From Sphingobacterium prati (GTDB lineage: Bacteria; Bacteroidota; Bacteroidia; Sphingobacteriales; Sphingobacteriaceae), in the NCBI RefSeq assembly GCF_013167215.1, contig NZ_JABJWY010000039.1, forward strand, positions 255,144 to 319,143: a stretch of DNA of 64,000 nt, read 5' to 3'. Below are positions 1-7,899 of this stretch, one piece after another; the first letter of the stretch is position 1; the number at the start of each line of letters is the position of its first letter. The notes beneath the pieces are model-generated. The model saw nothing but the letters and a program-made list of their open reading frames with translations. It was not told where the DNA came from and did no database searches. The position numbers were made by a program, and so were the translations under genes.

Positions 1-693
1 AAAAATCTGATGCGTATCTCCTTGTTCAATAATCTCTCCGAGATACATGAAGACTGTTTTGTCAGCGACACGCTGTGCCTGCTGCATATTATGTGTGACG
101 ATGACAATCGTATATTTTTTTTTCAAATGGTGAATCAGTTCCTCAATCTTCAGGGTACTCACCGGATCCAGTGCTGAACAAGGTTCATCCATCAAAATAA
201 CTTCAGGACGCAACGCGACGGCACGGGCGATACAGAGTCGTTGTTGCTGTCCACCAGAAAGCCTGGTAGCTGGCTTTTTTAGATCATCTTTTACTTCCTC
301 CCAGATATAGGCTTCTTCCAATGCTTTTTGTACTGTTGCCTTGTCGGCAACCAAATTATTGATCTTGAGGCCATAGGTAATATTTTCGTATATACTTTTG
401 GGGAATGGGTTAGCTTTTTGGAATACCATACCCACACGTTTACGCAGATCGGTTACCTCTACATCTTTTTGATAGATCTCCCGACCGTCTAATTTGATAT
501 GTCCCTCGATCCTGGCTTCTGGATAAAGATCATGCATCCGGTTAAGGCTTCGCAAAAGGGTACTCTTGCCGCAACCGGATGGGCCGATCAAAGCTGTAAC
601 TTTATTTTCTTCAAATTCGATATTGATATTCTTCAACACCTGTTTGCTCCCAAACCATAGGTTGAGATGTTCAGCGACCAATTTACTTTTCAT
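1..693 (-). CDS. pstB: Phosphate ABC transporter ATP-binding protein PstB (partial)
   Basis: Cytoplasmic ATPase that drives phosphate import through the PstC-PstA channel. The reading frame starts at ATG 691-693 and is open for 231 codons to the window edge, so only the last ~20 residues should be missing. Visible motifs: Walker [10 protein letters not shown] (residues 37-45), ABC signature LSGGQQQR (145-152), Walker B VILMDEP (165-171) and the switch histidine in VTHNM (about 201). The start overlaps the end of pstA by 11 nt, exactly as pstA overlaps pstC, which points to translational coupling in one operon. The family assignment is secure. Confidence 0.97.
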   Translation of the reverse strand, partial: MKSKLVAEHLNLWFGSKQVLKNINIEFEENKVTALIGPSGCGKSTLLRSLNRMHDLYPEARIEGHIKLDGREIYQKDVEVTDLRKRVGMVFQKANPFPKSIYENITYGLKINNLVADKATVQKALEEAYIWEEVKDDLKKPATRLSGGQQQRLCIARAVALRPEVILMDEPCSALDPVSTLKIEELIHHLKKKYTIVIVTHNMQQAQRVADKTVFMYLGEIIEQGDTHQIF

Positions 694-1540
694 TATTTCT
701 AAACTTATACCGAATATAGAAAGCTGTTAAATTCATGAGGAAGACCACAATGATAAGCACTAATGCTGTGCCATATGCAATAGGTCTGACCTCTTCGATA
801 GACTGATGTTGCGTTGACAACATATATAGGTGATAGGGCAGGGCCATAAACTCCTGATTGAGGTTTCCAGAGGAATTGGTGATATAGAAAGCGGCTCCCG
901 TAAAGAGTATGGGAGCTGTCTCGCCAGCAGCTCTGGAAAGTGTCAGAACAATACCTGTTAATATACCGGGCAAGGAGGCGGGAAGTACCACGTCTTTGAT
1001 AGATTCAAATTTAGTAGCGCCTACGGCCAAAGCGGCCTCCCGCATGCTGCGGGGAATACGGAGCAAGGCCTCCTCGGTGGTTGTAATAATATAAGGGAGA
1101 GATAAGAGACCCAACGTGAGTCCGGCAGACAAAATCGAAGTTCCGAAATTCAGCGCCTGAACGAATAGTGCTAGACCAAACAGACCATAGATAATTGATG
1201 GGACACCGGATAAATTACGGATCGAAGCGCGGATTGTGCGGGTCAGCCAGGTATTTTCTGCATATTCGTTGAGGTAAATGGCACAACAGATTCCGAACGG
1301 AATGGAGAATATTGCTGTTATTAATGTCAAAAATACCGTACCAATAATTGGGGTCAGAATCCCGCCCTGCGTCATACCATCGGTAGGCATTTGAGAAACA
1401 AATTCCCAGGACAGTACTTGGTAGCCTTTGGTAAATATATCATATAAGATCACGCACAGAAAAAAGCATACTAGTCCGGTAGTGAGGAGAAGCGTGCCCC
1501 ATTCGACGATCGGCGCCAGTTTTTTGAATTTATGCTGCAT
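683..1540 (-). CDS. pstA: Phosphate ABC transporter permease PstA
   Basis: Inner-membrane permease subunit of the Pst phosphate importer. It has several hydrophobic membrane segments and the permease EAA-type loop ([20 protein letters not shown]) that docks onto the ATPase. I place the start at the ATG 1538-1540 (MQHKFKKL) rather than the in-frame ATG at 1576. The internal start gives an 11-nt overlap with pstC, identical to the pstB/pstA overlap, whereas the upstream start would overlap pstC by 47 nt. Length is then 285 aa, normal for the family. Third gene of the pst operon. Confidence 0.95.
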   Translation of the reverse strand: MQHKFKKLAPIVEWGTLLLTTGLVCFFLCVILYDIFTKGYQVLSWEFVSQMPTDGMTQGGILTPIIGTVFLTLITAIFSIPFGICCAIYLNEYAENTWLTRTIRASIRNLSGVPSIIYGLFGLALFVQALNFGTSILSAGLTLGLLSLPYIITTTEEALLRIPRSMREAALAVGATKFESIKDVVLPASLPGILTGIVLTLSRAAGETAPILFTGAAFYITNSSGNLNQEFMALPYHLYMLSTQHQSIEEVRPIAYGTALVLIIVVFLMNLTAFYIRYKFRNNEK

Positions 1541-2420
1541 GGTATTTTCTAAAGCGGTTGATAAAATATTCACCAATCAGGTTAGCCACCAAGGTCATAA
1601 AAAATAACACAATGGCGATGGCAAACAAGGCATAATAATGTGTTGTCTGATAAGGTACTTCACCCATTTCGATGGCGATGGTTGCCGTGATGGTTTTGAC
1701 CGAGTCAAAAAATCCCTTTGGAAAGATCGCGGCATTACCGGTTGCCATCAGTACGGTCATGGTTTCACCGATGGCTCTTCCCAGTCCCAGCATGACAGCT
1801 GCAATAATTCCGGGTGCTGCTGCCGGGATCGTAATCTTGCGCAACGTCTGCCAACGGGATGCGCCGAGGCCATAGCTTGCTTCACGGTAAGTCTGTGGTA
1901 CGGCATGGATAGCATCTTCGGAAATCGTGATGATGGTTGGAAGAGCCATTATTGCCAGTAAAATTGCCCCATTTAATGCATTTAGTCCATTTGGTAAATT
2001 GTTTAGATCTGCTATTCCAGGACCAACGAGCACAATCCCTAAAAAACCTATTACCACCGAAGGAATCGCGGCAAGCATTTCTATGGCTGGTTTTAGGATA
2101 GTTTTGAGCTTGGGGCTAGCATATTCAGAAATAAAAGCTGCGGTACCCACGCCAAGCGGTATGGCGATCAACATTGCACCCAAGGAGACAATGGAAGTAC
2201 TGACAATTAAAGGCAGAATTCCATAGGTCGGATCTGTAGCTGTAGGATTCCACTGGCTTCCAGTGATAAAATCGAGCGGCGAAACTTCTAAAAAGAAGGC
2301 AATTGCATTATAAAGTAGCATAAAGAAAATACCGCCGAGAAGTGCAAGCACCAAATACCCGGTTGATTTGAATATGATTTTGGCAATCTTATCGATGGCT
2401 ATCCGTTTTTTATACTGCAT
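1530..2420 (-). CDS. pstC: Phosphate ABC transporter permease PstC
   Basis: Second inner-membrane permease subunit of the Pst importer; pairs with PstA. The 296-aa protein starts with a basic cytoplasmic stretch (MQYKKRIAIDKIAK) and then has about six hydrophobic segments. The EAA-type loop reads YREASYGLGASRWQTLRKI, and a typical PstC segment follows (GLGRAIGETMTVLMATGN). It begins 5 nt after the pstS stop, consistent with co-transcription. The order pstS-pstC-pstA-pstB is the standard one; phoU would be expected beyond the window edge. Confidence 0.96.
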   Translation of the reverse strand: MQYKKRIAIDKIAKIIFKSTGYLVLALLGGIFFMLLYNAIAFFLEVSPLDFITGSQWNPTATDPTYGILPLIVSTSIVSLGAMLIAIPLGVGTAAFISEYASPKLKTILKPAIEMLAAIPSVVIGFLGIVLVGPGIADLNNLPNGLNALNGAILLAIMALPTIITISEDAIHAVPQTYREASYGLGASRWQTLRKITIPAAAPGIIAAVMLGLGRAIGETMTVLMATGNAAIFPKGFFDSVKTITATIAIEMGEVPYQTTHYYALFAIAIVLFFMTLVANLIGEYFINRFRKYHAA

Positions 2421-2425
2421 GCTAT

Positions 2426-3286
2426 TTAATGAATAAGATAATAACCTGAGTTTTCGATGATCTTTGTTCCTTCCCCCTTTGTTTCAAAATGAATAAATGA
2501 TAGGACCTTGTCCCATGATTTTTCTGGAATAAATTGATAGAGAGGGCGTTGAAAAAAGTATAGCCTTTTTTTAATGGCAGTAGGGTCTAAAGGCGATATG
2601 GCATTGGAATCTCCCTCATTTTTGATCTTCAATACCTTGATACCTTTATTATCTTGAATTTTTTTGGAAATATAACCGGCACCGACATAACCGATACCAG
2701 ACTTGTCAATTTTGATGGCTTCCAGAATTTGTGCATTCCCTGTCATTTCCTTGGCCTTTTGACTGTAGACGATTTTTAATTTTTTACGAATAAAAGAATA
2801 GGTGCCCGAACTGCTTTGTCTTCCGTAGATCGTGATCGGGATATCCTGGCCTGAAATTGATTTCCAGTTTTCAACCTGACCGCTCATAATTTTTGAAAGT
2901 GTTTTCACATCTATCTCCGAGATTGGATTGTCACTATGAGTAACGAAAGCGGTGGCATCTTCGGCAAAAACAACGGTTTTCAGGCGTATATTTTTCTTTT
3001 TAAAGAGAGCCTCTTCGTCTTCGGTCAGGGGCCTTGATGAGTTGGCAATATCTGCCTGTCCATTTAAAAGTGAGGTAATACCCAAACCCGACCCACCGCC
3101 TGAGATCGCCATACTGAATGTTGGATCGGAGCCGTTATATGCTTCGGCAAGATTAACAGCCAGATTGACTTCGGTATCCGAACCTTTCATTTTGATGGTA
3201 TGTTCGGTATCTCCGCAAGAGCATAACAATGTACCGAAACTAACAAGGATAGTAAAAATAAGACGATTGAAAACCATATCATTCAT
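2426..3286 (-). CDS. pstS: Phosphate-binding lipoprotein PstS
   Basis: Periplasmic phosphate-binding protein that hands phosphate to PstC/PstA. The N-terminus is a lipoprotein signal with the lipobox LCSC (acylated Cys probably at residue 24), so it should be membrane-anchored. The mature part begins with the PstS-type sequence IKMKGSDTEVNLA and has GGGSGLGITSL and GRQSSSGTY, segments that line the phosphate site in this family. At 286 aa it is close to Bacteroidota PstS length. An ATG three codons downstream (MVFNRL) is an alternative start. No clear -7 box or Pho-type operator was found in the 330 nt upstream. Confidence 0.94.
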   Translation of the reverse strand: MNDMVFNRLIFTILVSFGTLLCSCGDTEHTIKMKGSDTEVNLAVNLAEAYNGSDPTFSMAISGGGSGLGITSLLNGQADIANSSRPLTEDEEALFKKKNIRLKTVVFAEDATAFVTHSDNPISEIDVKTLSKIMSGQVENWKSISGQDIPITIYGRQSSSGTYSFIRKKLKIVYSQKAKEMTGNAQILEAIKIDKSGIGYVGAGYISKKIQDNKGIKVLKIKNEGDSNAISPLDPTAIKKRLYFFQRPLYQFIPEKSWDKVLSFIHFETKGEGTKIIENSGYYLIH

Positions 3287-3615
3287 TCTTACTAAGTTAA
3301 ACAGAAGAAGAGTGATTTTGTGTTAAGTTGATGTTATCTTATTGTGAATTAATATTTTGTAAATGTAACTTCATGCGACAAAAGCTGTTGCAAACCGAAT
3401 AGTCAACTCGAGAGATAGCTTAATTCCGTGGGTGGGGTTGCTTTTCAAGCTGTAAATAGATCGTTTTCCATAATTGCTTACTTTAATATGTTTATTTTTC
3501 GAATTAGTATACGGACGGAATCGTATGTTACAGATTTATAGATAAAAGTAGATACGTTATGTTACGTTCATTATTTTGATAACAGGAAGGCTAGCAGGTA
3601 TATCTAATAAAAAAT
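3287..3615. other. Intergenic region, pstS / desaturase
   Basis: A 329-nt AT-rich spacer between divergently oriented genes, so it should hold both promoters. A TAnnTTTG match (TACTTTTG, 3619-3626) lies just inside the proposed desaturase reading frame without a good -33 partner. A short inverted repeat ATACG/CGTAT is at about 3509-3526. Nothing else convincing was seen. Confidence 0.4.
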
Positions 3616-4692
3616 ATGTACTTTTGCTTCCAAAATCACATTATATTGACACATCAGGAAAAGTCGGGCCAGATCAGAAAGGAGATTAATCTATCTTACC
3701 AACAACTCAAAAGGGCGTACCCTATTTTAAAACGGCAGAATAGCATTGGGTTTGTTATCTTTTTAATCGCTGTCATCATAATTATTGCAGTGTCTATAGG
3801 CTGGTATAGGGCGATTGTGCCGACCTGTCTTATGATCGTTGCAAATGCTTTTTTTATGGGGCTGTTACATGAGATCGAACATGATCTTATTCATTGGCTT
3901 TATTTTAAGAAGCAAAAAACCATACACCATGCTATGCTTTTTATTGTTTGGATTTTACGTCCATTGACTGTCAACCCCTGGATTCGACGCACTTTACACC
4001 ACCATCATCACAAGTTTTCGGGAACTTTGCATGATGTTGAGGAGCGCAGTGTAACCAATGGTGAGCGTTGGACAATCAAGCGTCTGTTGACAACTCCTGA
4101 TGTTGTTTTAGGCGGACTGCTACGCTTGCACCGCATGTTTGGTGATATGGATCGGGAGGTCAAGAATGGAAACCTTAAAATGGAAACATCATCAAAATTA
4201 AAAAGGATCATGTTTCTGAGTATTGTGCCCGTAACGATTTTTGCACATGTGGTGTTATACTTCTTTTTAGTAGATGGGTTATTGGATTGGTTAAACGGGT
4301 ACGATATAACTAATTTGAGTTTTCCACACTATGTTGATAACATGTTGATAAGTCTAAATTTGATTATTTATACGATTCTACTTCCAAATTTGTTACGTCA
4401 ATTTTGTTTACATTTTATTACATCGAATATGCATTATTTCGGTGATGTGGAGGAGGGTAACGTGATTGAACAAACACAGGTGCTCAATATCTGGTGGACT
4501 TACCCCATGCAATTATTCTGTTTCTTTTTCGGATGGACACATAGTATTCATCATTTTGTTGTGAATGAAACCTTTTATGTACGGCATATCGGTCGCAAGA
4601 AAGCACAGGAAGTATTACGGAAATATGGTGTGCGCTTTAATGATCTAGGGACTTTTAAAAGAGCTAACCGTTTTCGGGATTTTTCGAAGTAG
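3616..4692 (+). CDS. Membrane fatty acid desaturase family protein
   Basis: Probable di-iron membrane desaturase or related oxygenase acting on acyl lipids. Three histidine clusters of the family are visible: HEIEHD (H85, H89), a run of five His at 128-132, and HSIHH near the C-terminus. Hydrophobic segments lie around residues 43-83, 105-115, 195-215 and 240-265. The ATG at 3616 is the only ATG before the first membrane segment, but a -7-like box overlaps it, so a TTG at 3646 is a possible start. The 3' end overlaps the convergent XRE gene by 29 nt. The substrate cannot be told from sequence. Confidence 0.8.
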   Translation: MYFCFQNHIILTHQEKSGQIRKEINLSYQQLKRAYPILKRQNSIGFVIFLIAVIIIIAVSIGWYRAIVPTCLMIVANAFFMGLLHEIEHDLIHWLYFKKQKTIHHAMLFIVWILRPLTVNPWIRRTLHHHHHKFSGTLHDVEERSVTNGERWTIKRLLTTPDVVLGGLLRLHRMFGDMDREVKNGNLKMETSSKLKRIMFLSIVPVTIFAHVVLYFFLVDGLLDWLNGYDITNLSFPHYVDNMLISLNLIIYTILLPNLLRQFCLHFITSNMHYFGDVEEGNVIEQTQVLNIWWTYPMQLFCFFFGWTHSIHHFVVNETFYVRHIGRKKAQEVLRKYGVRFNDLGTFKRANRFRDFSK

Positions 4693-5167
4693 CGTGCGCT
4701 TTCTTCCGATATTCCTTATAGTTGCCTTGTTGCTCATATTCAAGAGCGCCTTCTTCACAATAAGCAGAAAGATAGACCGAGAATTTGTTGCTTTGACTTT
4801 TATCAATGTTTAATTCCTTTAATACATCGGAAACCCGTTTTGGACTGTTAAAGAAGTCGGAATAATAAACAAGGTCATCCAGCTTTTTATTTATTGAAAT
4901 TCTTTCTTGCACATCAGGCGGAAGTGAATAGGGGGCACTGAGTTCTATATCGCTTTGGAAAAAGGTCTTAGGTTGGATTTCGAGACTCCGGCATAGGATC
5001 AAAAAATTGGTGAGCGTTAAATCTTTTCCCCGCTCTATTCCATTAAGTGTACCGGTAGAAATACCTGTTAAATTAGAGACATCTTTTAAAGAATAGTATA
5101 GTTCATTACGCCGTGCACGGAAGCGCAGACCAATGGATTCAAGTTTTTCTCTGTCCTTATCCGTCAT
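4664..5167 (-). CDS. XRE-family helix-turn-helix regulator
   Basis: Cytoplasmic DNA-binding protein of 167 aa. An HTH_3/Cro-type domain spans roughly residues 9-66 (RARRNELYYSLKDVSNLTGI then STGTLNGIERGKDLTLTNFL), followed by a ~100-aa helical C-terminal region I do not recognise. It is convergent with the desaturase, their coding ends overlapping by 29 nt. Its upstream side has repeated TTGTTTA motifs and a strong promoter pointing the other way, so it may control itself or the divergent transcript. That regulatory role is inference. Confidence 0.82.
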   Translation of the reverse strand: MTDKDREKLESIGLRFRARRNELYYSLKDVSNLTGISTGTLNGIERGKDLTLTNFLILCRSLEIQPKTFFQSDIELSAPYSLPPDVQERISINKKLDDLVYYSDFFNSPKRVSDVLKELNIDKSQSNKFSVYLSAYCEEGALEYEQQGNYKEYRKKAHATSKNPENG

Positions 5168-5210
5168 ATGACGAATTGAATGATAGTTTGCGCAAAATAA
5201 TGTTTATTAT

Positions 5211-5241
5211 TTTGTTTAAATATTTGTTTTGTTTATATTTG
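5211..5241 (+). promoter_or_regulatory. Canonical Bacteroidota promoter pointing away from the XRE gene
   Basis: TTTG at 5211-5214, a 19-nt spacer, then TATATTTG at 5234-5241. This matches the phylum's -33/-7 consensus (TTTG-N19-TAnnTTTG) exactly. It sits divergently upstream of the XRE gene and points into a stretch without a recognisable gene. TTGTTTA repeats at 5212, 5229 and 5239 overlap it and could be regulator sites. Confidence 0.6.
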
Positions 5242-5247
5242 TTTATG

Positions 5248-5580
5248 AAACCATCTGATAGAAAGATAGTTTTTTTGACGAATTCAAGGCTAAATACACC
5301 TATGAATTAACAATAAGCTAGACGAATAACTAATCCCTATGTCTCTGTCTAAGTAGTAAATTCTTGGACACAATTGAAAAACATGTAAACAGATACATGC
5401 CACCTTACCCAGCTTCGGTTTTAGAGAATCCGTCAAGCTTAACTGAAGCTGTGGTAAGTTGGATAACCCGATAGCTGCATCAAAAAGATTTAATAGAGAC
5501 TAGTTTGGTTAGCGTACATATTGTTGTAAAATTTTTTTTTCAGCTTTATCAGCTGTTAGACTGATAAAGCTGAAATATTT
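5248..5580 (+). ncRNA. Possible structured non-coding RNA
   Basis: A gene-free stretch downstream of a consensus promoter and ending at a perfect 15-bp hairpin. It contains a long imperfect hairpin (arms about 5400-5421 and 5441-5462, with only bulges interrupting ~20 pairs) and the final hairpin (arms 5538-5552 and 5561-5575, loop 8 nt). The only open frame just after the promoter is a 21-codon ORF starting at ATG 5245, almost on top of the expected transcription start. No known RNA family was recognised. Promoter plus structures make a transcript plausible; the exact ends are guesses. Confidence 0.35.
5538..5575. terminator. Perfect 15-bp inverted repeat, terminator-like
   Basis: Arms 5538-5552 (TTTCAGCTTTATCAG) and 5561-5575 are exact reverse complements around an 8-nt loop. 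On the plus strand it is followed by TATTTT. It lies 45 nt beyond the stop of the minus-strand small membrane protein, so it may end transcription from both sides. Confidence 0.5.
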
Positions 5581-5620
5581 TGCTATATGCTTATTATGCC
5601 CATGAAATAAACTTCGGTGT

Positions 5621-5803
5621 TTAATGATCACTCATAAAATAATAGATCAAATAAATTACAATCAGCACACAAACGGCGATAATTATCGTTCGTTTAATAT
5701 TGCGACCAGCAGGTGCATCGTCTCTTTCTTTAACGGCTACATCAGGTAATTTTCCATCCTGCTTCTCATGGCTATTCTCCGGGGTGTTGAATTGATTTTC
5801 CAT
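5621..5803 (-). CDS. Small single-pass membrane protein, hypothetical
   Basis: A 60-aa protein with a hydrophilic N-terminal half (MENQFNTPENSHEKQDGKLP, then DVAVKERDDAPAGRNIKR) and one C-terminal membrane helix (TIIIAVCVLIVIYLIYYFM) ending in SDH. It looks like a tail-anchored or signal-anchor peptide with a long soluble head. No family was recognised. A perfect hairpin follows its stop. Clean charge/hydrophobic segregation makes it likely to be real despite its size. Confidence 0.55.
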   Translation of the reverse strand: MENQFNTPENSHEKQDGKLPDVAVKERDDAPAGRNIKRTIIIAVCVLIVIYLIYYFMSDH

Positions 5804-5986
5804 CTTTTAAATTATTGTCCTTGTCAAGAGAACAAGTTTCGTAGGTAAATCGTTTACATGTTCGATTATCATCTTCTAACAGGTCCCCCAAAGCATTAAA
5901 ATATCCGCATGTGAATAAATAAAAGTCCAAAGCATTGTGTTTTTTAGAGTATTTGCATACATTGCAGCTGCACTTAACACGGATAA

Positions 5987-6038
5987 ACCTAAACAACCCG
6001 TAAACTGATGTTTGCAATAGCTTTCGTGTTGTTTAGGT
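5987..6038. repeat. Perfect 11-bp inverted repeat upstream of the TIM-barrel gene
   Basis: ACCTAAACAAC at 5987-5997 and its exact reverse complement GTTGTTTAGGT at 6028-6038, separated by 30 nt. It ends 19 nt before the start codon of the exported isomerase, where it could form a leader hairpin or be an operator pair. No U-tract follows, so it is not a usual terminator. Confidence 0.4.
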
Positions 6039-6057
6039 CTATGAATAAATAAAACAC

Positions 6058-6945
6058 ATGAAAAGAAGAACACTTATCGGATCATTCATGGCAGGCTGTA
6101 TGCTATTGGCCATCAATCCGACTTTTGCACAGCAAAAAGCTGCAAAAAAAGAAATCGGCCTACAGTTATACTCTGTACGTGAAGAAATCAGTAAAAACCC
6201 GAATTTCGATCAAATTTTACAAAAGATTGCTGCTCTTGGCTATACTGGAGTGGAAGCCGCTGGTTATAAAGAAGGAAAATTGTATAACCTCAGTCCGCAG
6301 GAATTTAAAGCGAAAGTGGAAAAAGCGGGAATGAAAGTATTGTCTTCGCACGCAACAAAAACTTTGTCCGCTGAAGAACTCGCCTCAGGAAATTTCGCTG
6401 AGTCCTTAAAGTGGTGGGACGAATGTATTGCGACCCACAAGGCTGCCGGTATGAAATATATTGTAACACCTTGGATGGAGGTACCTAAGACTCTCAAAGA
6501 TCTAGAAACACAGTGCCGCTATTTGGATGCGGTAGGTGCAAAATGCCGTGAACAGGGACTATTGTACGGTTACCACAACCACTCGCACGAATTTAAAAAA
6601 GTGGAGGATAAGGTCATGTATGACTATATGTTGGAGCACACTAATCCTGAAAACGTATTTTTCGAAATGGATGTTTACTGGGCAGTAATCGGAGATGTTA
6701 GTCCCGTGGATTATTTCAACAAATACACGGGTAGATTTAAAGCATTGCATATCAAAGATCACCGTGAAATCGGTCAAAGTGGAATGGTAGGATTTGATGC
6801 GATTTTTAACAATGCCAAAACAGCTGGCCTTAATTATCTATTCGTCGAACTGGAAGAAACACACAATGATATTTACACAGGGCTTGAGCAAAGTATAGAT
6901 TACTTAAAAAAGGCATCTTTTGTAAAGAACAGCTATTCAAAATAG
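6058..6945 (+). CDS. Exported sugar phosphate isomerase/epimerase-like TIM barrel
   Basis: A 295-aa protein with a Sec signal peptide (MKRRTLIGSFMAGCMLLAIN, cleavage probably after TFAQ) and a xylose-isomerase-like TIM barrel. Family landmarks: the first strand IGLQLYSVREE, GYTGVEAAGY, the metal-binding region GYHNHSHEF, FFEMDVYW, and LHIKDHREIG. These His, Glu and Asp positions normally coordinate a divalent metal. Exported relatives are common in Bacteroidota; the substrate is not known, and keto-sugars are one possibility given the sugar-oxidation operon a few genes away. Confidence 0.85.
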   Translation: MKRRTLIGSFMAGCMLLAINPTFAQQKAAKKEIGLQLYSVREEISKNPNFDQILQKIAALGYTGVEAAGYKEGKLYNLSPQEFKAKVEKAGMKVLSSHATKTLSAEELASGNFAESLKWWDECIATHKAAGMKYIVTPWMEVPKTLKDLETQCRYLDAVGAKCREQGLLYGYHNHSHEFKKVEDKVMYDYMLEHTNPENVFFEMDVYWAVIGDVSPVDYFNKYTGRFKALHIKDHREIGQSGMVGFDAIFNNAKTAGLNYLFVELEETHNDIYTGLEQSIDYLKKASFVKNSYSK

Positions 6946-7062
6946 CCGTAAATCGGGAGAAAATTGACGGTGCTGAGACAATTATCCGGTTGATAGATTT
7001 ATTATTTTTCGTTAACTTGATCGTAATAAAAAGGGTTATTTAAACGTATTAAATCGGATCAT

Positions 7063-7881
7063 ATGAAACGGATTATTGTTGCTACAGACTATGCTGCAGA
7101 GGCAGAACATGCCTTAAAATTTATACTTGAAGTTTTTGCTGGTAAAGAATATGAGATTGTCTTGTTTTCACTCCAGAATCCTTCTATCCACGCAATGAAT
7201 GCACGTCTTTCTCCCGATTCCATGTTCAAGATTTTTGAACACCAAAACGAGATATTGAAACGTAAAGCCGAAGCTATAACCCTACAGAACGGTGTGTCAA
7301 CCGTCCCTTATTTGGCTACGGGGCTTTTCTATGATCAGATTACAAAGTGTATCCAGGAAACTGGTGCCGACCTTTTGGTCATGGGGATGGCCAAAAGGTC
7401 GTTCGACCAGGATATGTTGGGTAACACAACAACTGCCGCCATCAGTAAACTAAAAATTCCAATTCTCTCAGTTCCACTGGGAGCACAATTTAGCGGGCTT
7501 AAACATATACTTTTCGCTTGTGATATCGTACGCGGCGTGCAAAAAGAGATCCTTGAAAAAGTGAAAGATTTCGCGACTGAGTTTAATGCGGTACTGGAAG
7601 TACTTAATATCCGTAAAACTGTTGAGCAGCTAAACGAGGAAAAGGGAAGTGAAACCCGGGAGGCAATCGGCAATGTCATGGGAATCGTTAGCTACTACTA
7701 TAAAAATGTAACCTCCAATGAGGTGGTCAAAGCCATCCGTGATGAGGTTAAAGAAAGTGATACGGACCTATTGGTTATGATTCCGTATAAATATGGTTTC
7801 TGGAGTTCGCTGACTCATCGCAGCAAAACACGGATGATGGCTTCTGGCCTGGATGTCCCGCTGCTGACCATCTCAATATAG
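7063..7881 (+). CDS. Universal stress protein, tandem UspA domains
   Basis: A 272-aa cytoplasmic protein with two UspA-like domains. The first opens with MKRIIVATDYAAEAEHALKF and includes ADLLVMGMAKRS; the second starts near residue 150 (GLKHILFACD) and has DTDLLVMIPYKYGF. In UspA domains G-x2-G-x9-G-S/T marks ATP binding; a comparable MGMAKRS...LGNTTTA stretch is in the first domain only, so the second may not bind nucleotide. It stands alone on the plus strand between genes of other families. General stress role by family. Confidence 0.88.
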   Translation: MKRIIVATDYAAEAEHALKFILEVFAGKEYEIVLFSLQNPSIHAMNARLSPDSMFKIFEHQNEILKRKAEAITLQNGVSTVPYLATGLFYDQITKCIQETGADLLVMGMAKRSFDQDMLGNTTTAAISKLKIPILSVPLGAQFSGLKHILFACDIVRGVQKEILEKVKDFATEFNAVLEVLNIRKTVEQLNEEKGSETREAIGNVMGIVSYYYKNVTSNEVVKAIRDEVKESDTDLLVMIPYKYGFWSSLTHRSKTRMMASGLDVPLLTISI

Positions 7882-7899
7882 CGAGACAGAACTCAGGGA

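Noticed and set aside
1638-2226. Plus-strand ORFs inside pstC
   Set aside because: Antisense shadows of a well-supported minus-strand gene.
5772-6073. Two minus-strand ORFs (81 and 65 codons) upstream of the exported isomerase
   Set aside because: They overlap each other and the 11-bp inverted repeat, start at poor positions and show no motif; more likely leader DNA.
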